Origin: Phycisphaerae bacterium
GTDB taxonomy: Bacteria; Planctomycetota; Phycisphaerae; UBA1845
Direction: 5' to 3'
DNA: 43,578 nt
NCBI GenBank assembly: GCA_029260115.1
Contig: JAJDDW010000042.1
Location: 1 to 43,578, forward strand
Positions 25,133 through 32,984 of this stretch are shown here, piece after piece (the first letter of the stretch is position 1; each line of letters begins with the position of its first letter). The notes under the pieces were generated by a model. The model was not told the origin of the DNA, searched no databases, and worked only from the letters and a program-made list of their open reading frames with translations. The position numbers and the translations under genes are program-made.

Positions 25133-26023
25133 TTGAATACGCTTACAAAAGTTTTCGTGGTTCTTTTAGTCGTATTTAGCATTGCCTTCACGACCATGAC
25201 GGTGTCGGTGGTGGCTAGAACTGCTAACTGGCGTGACACTGCGGAAAAATACCAAGAGCATGCGCGGATTGCGGATACTAATCTACGCAACTTAATCGCC
25301 GCCAGCGCTGCAGACGCCGCTGCGGCTGATGCAACGGTCAATGAGCAAATGAGAAAGATCAGCCAGCTTGAAACTGGTGTGCAACAAAAGGAATCAGATC
25401 TACTTCAATTGCGTGCTGAATTAGCACGCGGATCTTCTGATAAAAGTAGTTCCGAAGCGATACAACGCGGCTTGCTAGGTCAGCTTAGCAGTTGTGACAC
25501 CACACGCACCCAATATCGCAAGCAACGTGATGACTTGGAACGTGAGACAATTGACATCCGCCGCCGTAATATTGACCTTAATGATCGCGTCAACGAGTTG
25601 ACTTCACGAGTTACGGTTATGCTAGAACAAAAGCGACAGTTCGAGCAGCAGATAAATATATTGCAGCAAGAGAATACCAAGCTAGCTCAGCAAACAGGCC
25701 GCTCGTCCAATCTGCCGCAAGAGCAGGCTACAGGCGTTGCAGTGAATTCGATTTCTGCGCTTAGCCCTATTTCGAACACGGCAATCCGAGGCAGCATTGT
25801 TGATGTTTCCGGAGATGTAATAACACTAAGCGTGGGCGCAGCTGATGGCGTTAAAGAAGGCATGATTTTCGTAGTTCATCGCGACGAAAAATATGTGGGC
25901 GACTTAAAGATTTCCATCACAGACCCGGATCATTGTGCTGGCAGGCCAATTGGATCGCAGTTCGCCCCGCATATCGGCGATAGTGTGATCGATGCGGCTA
26001 GAATTGGTAACGCGCCAAGTTAG
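25133..26023 (+). CDS. Membrane-anchored coiled-coil protein upstream of mreB
   Basis: The 296-residue protein has one N-terminal membrane helix (about 4-30), a long coiled coil (about 35-195, heptad-rich, with an Ala-rich part AASAADAAAADATV), a linker, and a C-terminal beta-rich domain (about 220-290: RGSIVDVSGDVITLSVGAADGVKEGMIFVVHRDEKYVG). The end domain is like the beta domain of MreC-type and flagellar-assembly proteins, with the phrase VGAADGVKEGMIF. The start is TTG at 25133, 6 nt after AGGAGA; there is no nearby ATG. The MreC-like topology and the mreBC genes just downstream suggest a cell-shape or envelope scaffold role. The family is not known to me. Confidence 0.65.
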   Translation: MNTLTKVFVVLLVVFSIAFTTMTVSVVARTANWRDTAEKYQEHARIADTNLRNLIAASAADAAAADATVNEQMRKISQLETGVQQKESDLLQLRAELARGSSDKSSSEAIQRGLLGQLSSCDTTRTQYRKQRDDLERETIDIRRRNIDLNDRVNELTSRVTVMLEQKRQFEQQINILQQENTKLAQQTGRSSNLPQEQATGVAVNSISALSPISNTAIRGSIVDVSGDVITLSVGAADGVKEGMIFVVHRDEKYVGDLKISITDPDHCAGRPIGSQFAPHIGDSVIDAARIGNAPS

Positions 26024-26044
26024 TGGCAGCATAGAATAAATATG

Positions 26045-26068
26045 ACTAGTGGGGATAGCCTCGCTAGT
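26045..26068 (+). other. Strong intercistronic stem-loop
   Basis: ACTAGTGGGG (26045-26054) and CCTCGCTAGT (26059-26068) form a 10 bp stem with two G-U pairs and the loop ATAG. It lies 22 nt after the coiled-coil gene. No T-run follows, so it is more likely a processing or stability element, or a Rho-assisted end, than a simple terminator. Confidence 0.45.
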
Positions 26069-26112
26069 GTAAATGACCGGCCGAACGGTTAAGATAGTCG
26101 GAGAAAGATACC

Positions 26113-26256
26113 ATGGGCGATCGTACGCAAAATGCCAGACCAGAAAGTAATGTATACACCATAATGGTGATTCTTTCAGTAGCGATGCTGCTCGGGTCTA
26201 CAGTATATCTTGCAATGCGTAGTCAATCACTCTTTGGTAGCTGGAATCCTTTTTGA
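26113..26256 (+). CDS. 47-residue single-pass membrane protein
   Basis: The ATG at 26113 is preceded by GGAGAA (26100-26105) with a 7 nt spacer, and the frame runs 47 codons to TGA at 26254. It begins MGDRTQNARPESNVYTIMVI, and a membrane helix spans about 15-37 (YTIMVILSVAMLLGSTVYLAM), flanked by charged residues and ending SQSLFGSWNPF. The topology is a cytoplasmic N-terminus and short outer tail, or the reverse. It sits between the coiled-coil gene and mreB and is likely translated with them. I do not recognise a family. It could be a small partner of the MreB/MreC machinery; that is an inference from position. Confidence 0.6.
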   Translation: MGDRTQNARPESNVYTIMVILSVAMLLGSTVYLAMRSQSLFGSWNPF

Positions 26257-26415
26257 GCGTTTTCCTGTAACGCTGTTACTATCCAAAAATTTTCGGGCAA
26301 CGCTAGCTGATTATTACGACGGGCGGGTATTCGATAAAGCTGGCGGATTGCTCTTACGGCGTTATTTCAATACCAACAGACCCACCTTCATCGTGCGGTC
26401 TACAAGGACTATTCA

Positions 26416-27468
26416 GTGATTTTTGATTCCCTATTGGGCATGTTCAGCGTCGATATGGGGATCGACCTCGGCACTTGCAATACCCTCGTCTGTGTCAAAG
26501 GAGAAGGTATCGTTCTGAACGAGCCTTCTGTCGTCGCGGTCCGCAAGGGTACGAACCATGTCCTTCGAAACGGCAATGCCGTTGGACTCGTTGCCAAAGA
26601 AATGCTGGGAAAAACGCCTGGTTCGATTAGCGCAATACGCCCGCTCAAGGATGGCGTCATTGCCGACTTCGACATTACCGAGGCGATGCTAAGTTATTTT
26701 ATTCGTAAAGTTCATGGCCGTAGTCGCTTTGTCAAACCGCGCGTCGTCATCTCCGTCCCGTCAGGCATTACCGCTGTTGAAAAAAGAGCGGTCTATAACT
26801 CAGCCGAGCGGGCAGGCGCTAGGCGCGTCTACTTGGTCGAAGAACCTATGGCCGCCGGAATTGGTGCGGGCTTACCTATCGCAGAGCCAACGGCTTCGTT
26901 AATTGTTGACATTGGCGGCGGCACGACCGAGGTCGCCATCATGGCTTTAGCAGACATCGCGGTATGCAATAGCATTCGTGTCGCGGGCGACGAAATGGAC
27001 GCGGCTATTATTTCATATATGCGGCGCCATTACGACCTAATGGTCGGGTTGCAAACGGCTGAGCAGATTAAAATCGAGCTAGGCTGTATTGGTGAAGTTG
27101 ACGAAGATCAAACCCGAAACGTCAGGGGACGAGATATCGTCGGCGGCCTACCTCGACAGTGTACCGTCACGAGCCTGGAAATTCGTGAAGCGTTAAGCGA
27201 GCCGGTTAGCCAAATCATAGATTGTGTCACGCGGACCCTAGAAGAATCCGAGCCGGAATTAGCCGCAGATTTGGTGGAAAATGGCATCCATCTTTGCGGC
27301 GGCGGCGCGCTGCTTCGCGGTTTATCGGCAGTCATTGCTGACGCCACAGGTTTGGCGGTCAATGTGGTGGACGACCCGCTCAGCTGTGTTGCGCGGGGTA
27401 CGAGTGTATATCTGGAAAACTTAGCCGCTTGGAAAGAAACGCTCGAATCTGACGCAGATAATTTTTGA
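26416..27468 (+). CDS. mreB: Rod-shape determining actin homologue MreB
   Basis: MreB forms membrane-associated filaments that guide lateral wall synthesis. The 350-residue protein has MGIDLGTCNTLVCVKGEGIV (phosphate-1 loop, with Cys in the usual GTANT), NEPSVVAV, VDIGGGTTEVAIMAL (phosphate-2), and HLCGGGALLRGLSAVI (adenosine motif). It is slightly longer than usual because of an MIFDSLLG start extension. GTG at 26416 has AAGGA 7 nt upstream; an ATG eight codons later is the alternative. mreC follows after 54 bp. No mreD, rodA or PBP2 gene is present in the cluster. A perfect palindrome GTAACgctGTTAC lies at 26268-26280 in the leader. Confidence 0.96.
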   Translation: MIFDSLLGMFSVDMGIDLGTCNTLVCVKGEGIVLNEPSVVAVRKGTNHVLRNGNAVGLVAKEMLGKTPGSISAIRPLKDGVIADFDITEAMLSYFIRKVHGRSRFVKPRVVISVPSGITAVEKRAVYNSAERAGARRVYLVEEPMAAGIGAGLPIAEPTASLIVDIGGGTTEVAIMALADIAVCNSIRVAGDEMDAAIISYMRRHYDLMVGLQTAEQIKIELGCIGEVDEDQTRNVRGRDIVGGLPRQCTVTSLEIREALSEPVSQIIDCVTRTLEESEPELAADLVENGIHLCGGGALLRGLSAVIADATGLAVNVVDDPLSCVARGTSVYLENLAAWKETLESDADNF

Positions 27469-27522
27469 TTACATCAAATACTGGGTAGAGTCGAAAAAAG
27501 TTCGTAGAGGTAATCAATTCAT

Positions 27523-28488
27523 ATGGCCTCTCGCCTGAACCGTAAATTACATCACCCCCGTAATTCGAAACGCTATGTAATGCTGATCCTTTTCGCGATG
27601 GCCGCTGCTGGCTGGCTGTTACCATCTAGTTGGTCTGGACAACTGATAAGCTGTGTCCAAGTCACCGTACCTTTCCAAGATGCCCTGTCCGGTTCATCAA
27701 CACCATCTGATGTTTCGTTTCCTAATGCGACTGATGCCGAAAGCGCTTTAGATCGCCGACATCTTACACGATCCAATGATGCATTACGTCACACCGTAGC
27801 TGCGTTAACAACAACTATCACAGAACTGCAAGACCATGTTTCCACACTAACAAGAAGTCGAGAGTGGTCAGTCAATCACGCGCAGTTAGGGCCTATGGGC
27901 AAGCTCATTCCGGCAGAAGTTGTGGGTGAAGATTTTCTCCCATGGCGAGAATCTCGTCTCATCAACAAGGGCACACTGCAAGGCGTAAAACCAGGCGAGA
28001 GCGTGGCCTCTGACCATTTCACCATTGCCCATGATTCATCCAACCTGCTTGATGATGGCTTAGCTATCCTCTATGGAGAAACGCTGATCGGCACCGTCGA
28101 GCAGGCCGGGACCCACACGGCTAGGGTAAAACTTATTAGCGACATCGGTTCGCAGCGAAAAGTGCTTATTGGTCGATTTCATGAGCAGGGAAATTTTGTG
28201 GCTGTGGAACGATACTTTTGGCTAACGGGTCAAGGCCGAGGGCGCATGGTGATAAAGGACGTCGAAAAGAAGCAGGTTGACGAGGGCGTTATTGCAGTAG
28301 GAGATTATATCCTTTCTGACCCTGACGACGCATTACTTCCGGCATCGATGGTAATCGGTACCATTGAGGTTATCAGCTCAGATAGAAATCGACCACTGCT
28401 AGCGATAGTTGAAGTGGCAACTGCCTTGCCTGCTAGCGATTTGCATCGCGTGTACGTTTTTGTTCCAGCATCGGGCGACCAAAACTAA
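27523..28488 (+). CDS. mreC: Rod-shape determining protein MreC
   Basis: The 321-residue protein has one membrane helix at about 19-38, a coiled coil at about 80-115 (DALRHTVAALTTTITELQDHV), and the MreC beta-domain: PAEVVGEDFLPWRESRLINKGTLQGVKPGESV, GLAILYGETLIGTVEQAGTHTARVKLISD, and a final DDALLPASMVIGTIEVI. MreC links cytoplasmic MreB to the periplasmic wall synthases. It follows mreB by 54 bp. Length is normal and no truncation is evident. The 3' end faces the convergent phosphatase gene with only 16 bp between them. Confidence 0.88.
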   Translation: MASRLNRKLHHPRNSKRYVMLILFAMAAAGWLLPSSWSGQLISCVQVTVPFQDALSGSSTPSDVSFPNATDAESALDRRHLTRSNDALRHTVAALTTTITELQDHVSTLTRSREWSVNHAQLGPMGKLIPAEVVGEDFLPWRESRLINKGTLQGVKPGESVASDHFTIAHDSSNLLDDGLAILYGETLIGTVEQAGTHTARVKLISDIGSQRKVLIGRFHEQGNFVAVERYFWLTGQGRGRMVIKDVEKKQVDEGVIAVGDYILSDPDDALLPASMVIGTIEVISSDRNRPLLAIVEVATALPASDLHRVYVFVPASGDQN

Positions 28489-28504
28489 ACAGCCCTGACA
28501 AACG

Positions 28505-29827
28505 CTAGTCACTGATTCGCATAGCTAGCAGTGTTTGATCATCCTCGGCTGGGGCAGTTCCGCAAAATCCCAATAGTTTATGAACGATGCAATCTATAAT
28601 GTGCTGGGCATTTTGTACATCCTCTCCCACACAGCTAAGCAATCGGTCTCGTCCGTACATCTGCCCCTCGTCGTTGGTCGCCTCAGTAATGCCGTCGGTA
28701 TAGAAGAGTAATGTGTCTCCGGAATCGACTGTAATTTCGCTGTGGGTATAGCACGTGTCGACATCAACGGCTAGTGGAAGGGACTGAGCCTGATCTAATT
28801 CGCACACTTTTCCGTGTTGCGAAACGCGCAACGGCGGGTTGTGCCCAGCGCTACTAAATCGCAAAGTTTTTTTCTGCGCATCGTATACGCCATAAAAAGC
28901 CGTTACGAATGTGCCGTCATAATGCGATTGGGCCTGCTTGATTAACTGCTTGTTTGCAAACGTAAGGACTTCGCATGGTGAAGCCCGATCGTGGCAGGCG
29001 GTATGAAGCATTGTGCGGAGCATAGCCATGACCACTGCTGCGGGGGTTCCGTGACCGCTCACGTCCGCGATGAGAATGCCCCAGCGATCTTGATCCAATT
29101 TGAAGAAATCGTAATAGTCACCACCAGCTTGTGTCGCAGGCTTATACGACACGGCTAAGTCAGCGCAAGGAATATCTGGAAGAGTAAACGGCAATAACGA
29201 TCGCTGAATATCACCCACACGTTTCATCTGCTGGTCGAGCGCGTGATTGGCCTCTCGCAAGCTACGTGCTAGTACCAAACTATGTGTCGCCCTACCGAAA
29301 AGGTTTGCTTCTAACACTGCGTGCGGGATATTCACCCGATCAAAACTGGTTGAATCAGAGGATGTACGAATAACCATATTGAGCGATTCGCCTTGATCGT
29401 AAAGTGGGAAGCAAATCAACGATTTCGCGTCGACGACATACGAGATAGCCGGGTCTTCGGCAGAAAAAGTTACGTCACGGATGACCTCGGCTTTGCCTTC
29501 ATATATTAACTCCGCGAGCACTCCGCCTTTGAGGAGTGGGAGTAGATGCTTGTGCTTCCAGGGATCGACCTCATTTTCCCACGCCGAGCTTCTTGTAATG
29601 CGATACCACGGATACGCCAGTCCCCGTCGACTAAGCGATAATTGTTGGTCGCCAGGAAATAGTATATTGGCTCGCTGGCGAAACAAGGAAACCATAGTCT
29701 GCGGATCAGTTTGCCGGCTCATCTCTCTGACGGTATCCACAATATATGAAAGTGGATCTTCTGCCGAAAGTGAAAGCTTTTCGAGAGAAATTAAGGAATC
29801 CGTCTTGTGGTTATTATCCGCATTCAT
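28505..29827 (-). CDS. GAF-SpoIIE (PP2C-type) serine phosphatase, RsbU-like
   Basis: The 440-residue protein has an N-terminal helical and GAF-like sensor part (about 40-190, with ICFPLYDQGESLNMVI), a short coiled coil (about 190-215) and a SpoIIE/PP2C domain (215-440). Metal-binding motifs are GGDYYDFF and ADVSGHGTPAAVVMAMLR; FYTDGITEATN and a final EDDQTLLAMRI are also present. Such phosphatases act on anti-sigma-antagonist proteins in partner-switching stress pathways. No RsbV/W or sigma gene is in the window. The start is uncertain: ATG 29827 follows GAGG with no spacer. It is divergent from hflX across about 100 bp and convergent with mreC. Confidence 0.85.
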   Translation of the reverse strand: MNADNNHKTDSLISLEKLSLSAEDPLSYIVDTVREMSRQTDPQTMVSLFRQRANILFPGDQQLSLSRRGLAYPWYRITRSSAWENEVDPWKHKHLLPLLKGGVLAELIYEGKAEVIRDVTFSAEDPAISYVVDAKSLICFPLYDQGESLNMVIRTSSDSTSFDRVNIPHAVLEANLFGRATHSLVLARSLREANHALDQQMKRVGDIQRSLLPFTLPDIPCADLAVSYKPATQAGGDYYDFFKLDQDRWGILIADVSGHGTPAAVVMAMLRTMLHTACHDRASPCEVLTFANKQLIKQAQSHYDGTFVTAFYGVYDAQKKTLRFSSAGHNPPLRVSQHGKVCELDQAQSLPLAVDVDTCYTHSEITVDSGDTLLFYTDGITEATNDEGQMYGRDRLLSCVGEDVQNAQHIIDCIVHKLLGFCGTAPAEDDQTLLAMRISD

Positions 29828-29932
29828 CCTCAAATTATCGCGGAATCGACGGTGTTCGTCTAATCCTGCGTGGTCAGACGTGATCCTGTTGACCTCGTGC
29901 CCATACCGAGACTATGATCGGAGTAGGCAACT

Positions 29933-31378
29933 ATGAAGCACTCCATTAGATCAAACTATCCAGACGATCCGAAAAGTTCTATTCGCATGCCGTCGCCCCA
30001 GTTATTGAATGAGGAACTACAAACTGGTTCCGTGCCTGAACGGGCGATACTCGTAAGTGTCATTCTCCCTAATACGACTGCGGACTTACGCAATCCACTA
30101 GGAGAATTGGCCGCTTTAGCCGAAACTGCTGGCGTCGAAGTTGTGGACAGCATGGTCCAAAAACGAACCTCCTTGAGCGCCAACTTCGCATTGGGTAAGG
30201 GCAAGCTTCATGAATTGGCGGAGCGCGTGCAGCCAGACGCTGCGGACGTAGTCATATTTGATAACGAGTTATCGCCTCGCCAAATTCGTGGCCTGGAGAA
30301 AATCGTCGGACGGCGGGTGATCGATCGAGGAGAACTGATTCTCGATATTTTTGCTTTACACGCACGAACGCGGGAAGCGCAATTGCAGGTGGAATTAGCC
30401 CAATTGGAATATACCGCGCCGCGCATTCGTGGGATGTGGACTCACTTGGAACGCCTAGCTGGCGCAGGGGGAGGCACCGCCGCGGGTGCTGTAGGTGGCG
30501 TGGGTACGCGTGGGCCTGGCGAACGACAAATCGAAATTGATCGCAGACTGGTGAGGAAACGAATTACGCATTTGAAAAAAGAGATCACCGTAATTGATCG
30601 TCGCAAACAACGCGAAGTAAAATCTCGAAGCGATGAGTTTACCATCGCCCTAGTTGGATACACAAACTCTGGTAAAACAACACTGTTAAACAAGACCACC
30701 GGCTCAATGCAGCATGCGGCCGACCAACTGTTTGTTACGCTTGATACTAAGACGGTGCGGTGGGAACTTGGTGAAGGGCATGGGGTACTATTAAGCGACA
30801 CGGTTGGTTTTGTTAGAAATTTACCGCATAAGTTGGTGGCCTCTTTTCGTGCGACGCTCGAAGAAGCTATCCACGCAGACCTACTCTTGCACGTTGTTGA
30901 CGTATCTCAGGCCACAGCATTTCAGCAGATGAAAGTAGTAGATAACGTATTGGAAGAACTATCGTGTTCAGACATACCTCAGCTCACACTATTAAACAAA
31001 ATCGATATCGCGGAGGATGCGTCCATCGTTAGTCTGATCAGTGCCAATCGCCCCGACACCCTAACCATTTCAGCACATACCGGCGAGGGCCTGGACACCT
31101 TACAGGCGGAAATTACCCGACGTATCGAGGGTACGACGGTCTTGGCGACGCTCTCCCTACCTCACGTAGCGGGCAAATTAGTGGGAGAAATTGGCCGATT
31201 CGCTTCCGTTCTGGATCGACGCTTTTGCGACGCTGGTGTTGAAATGGACGTCCGTATTAGCAGGGACAGCCTCAAAGCTTTGGTTGGTCGATACCCAGAC
31301 ATCACTATACAATCTTCAGATGAAAACCCAGACGACGAAGCATCAGACCTGCTAGACGACTTTCCCATCACGCCTTAG
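29933..31378 (+). CDS. hflX: Ribosome-associated GTPase HflX
   Basis: HflX splits stalled or idle 70S/100S ribosomes in stress. The 481-residue protein has the HflX N-domain (NPLGELAALAETAGVEVVD and the KGK loop), a glycine-rich linker (about 177-197: GAGGGTAAGAVGGVGTRGPG), and the GTPase domain: VGYTNSGKTTL (G1, 241-251), TLDTKT (G2), DTVGF (G3, 289-293), NKID (G4, 355-358). The C-terminal domain is present, with an acidic end. GGAG lies 9 nt before the ATG. It is followed after 12 bp by the exported peptidase gene. Confidence 0.94.
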   Translation: MKHSIRSNYPDDPKSSIRMPSPQLLNEELQTGSVPERAILVSVILPNTTADLRNPLGELAALAETAGVEVVDSMVQKRTSLSANFALGKGKLHELAERVQPDAADVVIFDNELSPRQIRGLEKIVGRRVIDRGELILDIFALHARTREAQLQVELAQLEYTAPRIRGMWTHLERLAGAGGGTAAGAVGGVGTRGPGERQIEIDRRLVRKRITHLKKEITVIDRRKQREVKSRSDEFTIALVGYTNSGKTTLLNKTTGSMQHAADQLFVTLDTKTVRWELGEGHGVLLSDTVGFVRNLPHKLVASFRATLEEAIHADLLLHVVDVSQATAFQQMKVVDNVLEELSCSDIPQLTLLNKIDIAEDASIVSLISANRPDTLTISAHTGEGLDTLQAEITRRIEGTTVLATLSLPHVAGKLVGEIGRFASVLDRRFCDAGVEMDVRISRDSLKALVGRYPDITIQSSDENPDDEASDLLDDFPITP

Positions 31379-31390
31379 AGGTGCGTTCTT

Positions 31391-32851
31391 TTGTCTACAC
31401 ACAGACTAATTCATCAAGCGTCACGATGCGACTTGCGTTATAAAATATGCGTTAGGCTGATCCTGGCTCTAACTTTTTTCATTGTGTCTGCACCATCCAT
31501 GGCTGGTGGGCCTACCACTTCAACGATAATTGTAACTGTTGAGCCGCGAACGGGCGGCGCAATCCAGGGGGCGGTTGTAGACTATAACGATCATGGGCTT
31601 GTGCTAGTCAAGGCGGGCGTGCCATATGCATTAGCCTGGAAACAGATTAAGTCGGGCACTGCGTACACCGCTCAACGTGACTTATTAGCCCATAAGCGCG
31701 GCGGGTGGGATAATCTTTCAGCCCAAGATCATTTCAGCCTAGGTCAATTCGCGTTGGAGTGTGACAGGCAAGACTTAGCCCGGTCGGAGTTCGGCCACAC
31801 GACAACACTGGCGAAGGGACAATTCGATGAGTCCATTCACCGTGCGTGGCAGCAATTTCATGAAAAGAGCAAACGCCTGCAACGCGAGCGTAAATTAAAT
31901 CGCAAGGGGCGAAAACCTGAGTTGACAGATAAGAAGAAAATCTCAAATAATGAGCTAGATATAAACTCTATCGGTGACGATCTCGATCGTGCCGTAAATT
32001 TGGCTAACCCAGCTGGCTTCGTGAACGATGTAGACGATGAAATACGAAAGCGTGTTCGTGCCGCTTACATGATCTACGGTAAGAAAGTGCAAGAGGTCAT
32101 GGGGCCATCAGTTGATTTGATAGAGACTGACCACTTTCTCATCTGGACAGATTGGCCCACACGCACAAGAGCACAGCTAGCTGGCTGGCTAGAAGACATG
32201 TACACGGCACTGAGTAAGCAGTTTGGTGTGGATGTTTCGAGGGATATTTTTCTGGCGAAATGCCCGGTGTTCTGCTGGCGATCGAAAGTGAGATACCAAC
32301 GGTTCGCTCAAAAATTCGACGGTTACGATGGTAAAGATTCGATTGGCTATACGCGATCCATTGAAAGCAACGGTCATGTACACATGGCCTTTATGCGTCG
32401 GGGCACAGACCCGGCTGATATCGACCGTTTGGCCTGCACCATCATCCATGAGGGCACGCATGCTTTTCTTCATCGATTATTCACAACGCGCCTCCTGCCC
32501 CATTGGGTGAATGAGGGTGCGGCTGAGATGACAGCCACGGCGGTGCTAGGTCAGCAATGCCCCGCTGGTGGAAACTCGCTGCTACTGGCCAAGCAATATG
32601 CTAAGTATCATTGGCCCATAGGGCCTCTTTTTGAAAGCGTCGCGCCCATCGAAGCCCACCAATACCCGCTAGCCCAGAGCATTATCAGCTATCTTAATTC
32701 CCTATCCGTACTGAAATGGCGGGCTTTGATTAACGAACTAAAACATGGAAAATCTTTTCCCGAGGCGCTCGACCAAGCATACGATGGCATGAGTACGCAG
32801 GAGTTGGACGCCAAATGGCGAGAAGCAAATTCCGGGCTGGATGGCTCATGA
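31391..32851 (+). CDS. Exported HEXXH metallopeptidase-like protein (DUF1570-like)
   Basis: The 486-residue protein has a signal peptide with a rather long N-region (hydrophobic core at about 23-33, ending PSMAGG). A linker with charged repeats (LQRERKLNRKGRKPELTDKK) follows. A zinc site lies at H353-E354-x-x-H357 (HEGTH), then VNEGAAE with E375 as a likely third ligand, a gluzincin pattern seen in planctomycete DUF1570-type proteins. The start is TTG at 31391 with GAGGTG 7 nt upstream, overlapping the hflX stop. The first 100 residues carry a short beta repeat (GAVVDYNDHGLVLVKAGVPYALAWKQI) resembling the region at 33-85 of the flippase-like protein downstream. Substrate unknown. Confidence 0.7.
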   Translation: MSTHRLIHQASRCDLRYKICVRLILALTFFIVSAPSMAGGPTTSTIIVTVEPRTGGAIQGAVVDYNDHGLVLVKAGVPYALAWKQIKSGTAYTAQRDLLAHKRGGWDNLSAQDHFSLGQFALECDRQDLARSEFGHTTTLAKGQFDESIHRAWQQFHEKSKRLQRERKLNRKGRKPELTDKKKISNNELDINSIGDDLDRAVNLANPAGFVNDVDDEIRKRVRAAYMIYGKKVQEVMGPSVDLIETDHFLIWTDWPTRTRAQLAGWLEDMYTALSKQFGVDVSRDIFLAKCPVFCWRSKVRYQRFAQKFDGYDGKDSIGYTRSIESNGHVHMAFMRRGTDPADIDRLACTIIHEGTHAFLHRLFTTRLLPHWVNEGAAEMTATAVLGQQCPAGGNSLLLAKQYAKYHWPIGPLFESVAPIEAHQYPLAQSIISYLNSLSVLKWRALINELKHGKSFPEALDQAYDGMSTQELDAKWREANSGLDGS

Positions 32852-32970
32852 ATGGCCAATTGCCTGCCGAGGATGCCGCGAATTACCGCATCAGCGGACA
32901 ATTCGTGTCATTAACCCGCCACCAAGTTCAGCTAGGCGGACGATCAAGCCGATGCAAAAGACTAGACTAG
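32848..32970 (+). CDS. Possible 40-residue ORF overlapping the peptidase stop
   Basis: An ATG at 32848 overlaps the peptidase TGA in the ATGA manner, and the frame runs 40 codons to TAG at 32970. It begins MNGQLPAEDAANYRISGQFV and ends RCKRLD. No Shine-Dalgarno precedes it, but translational coupling needs none. Composition is plausible but short; it may be noise. I do not know a family. Confidence 0.2.
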   Translation: MNGQLPAEDAANYRISGQFVSLTRHQVQLGGRSSRCKRLD

Positions 32971-32984
32971 AGTTTTATTAGCTA

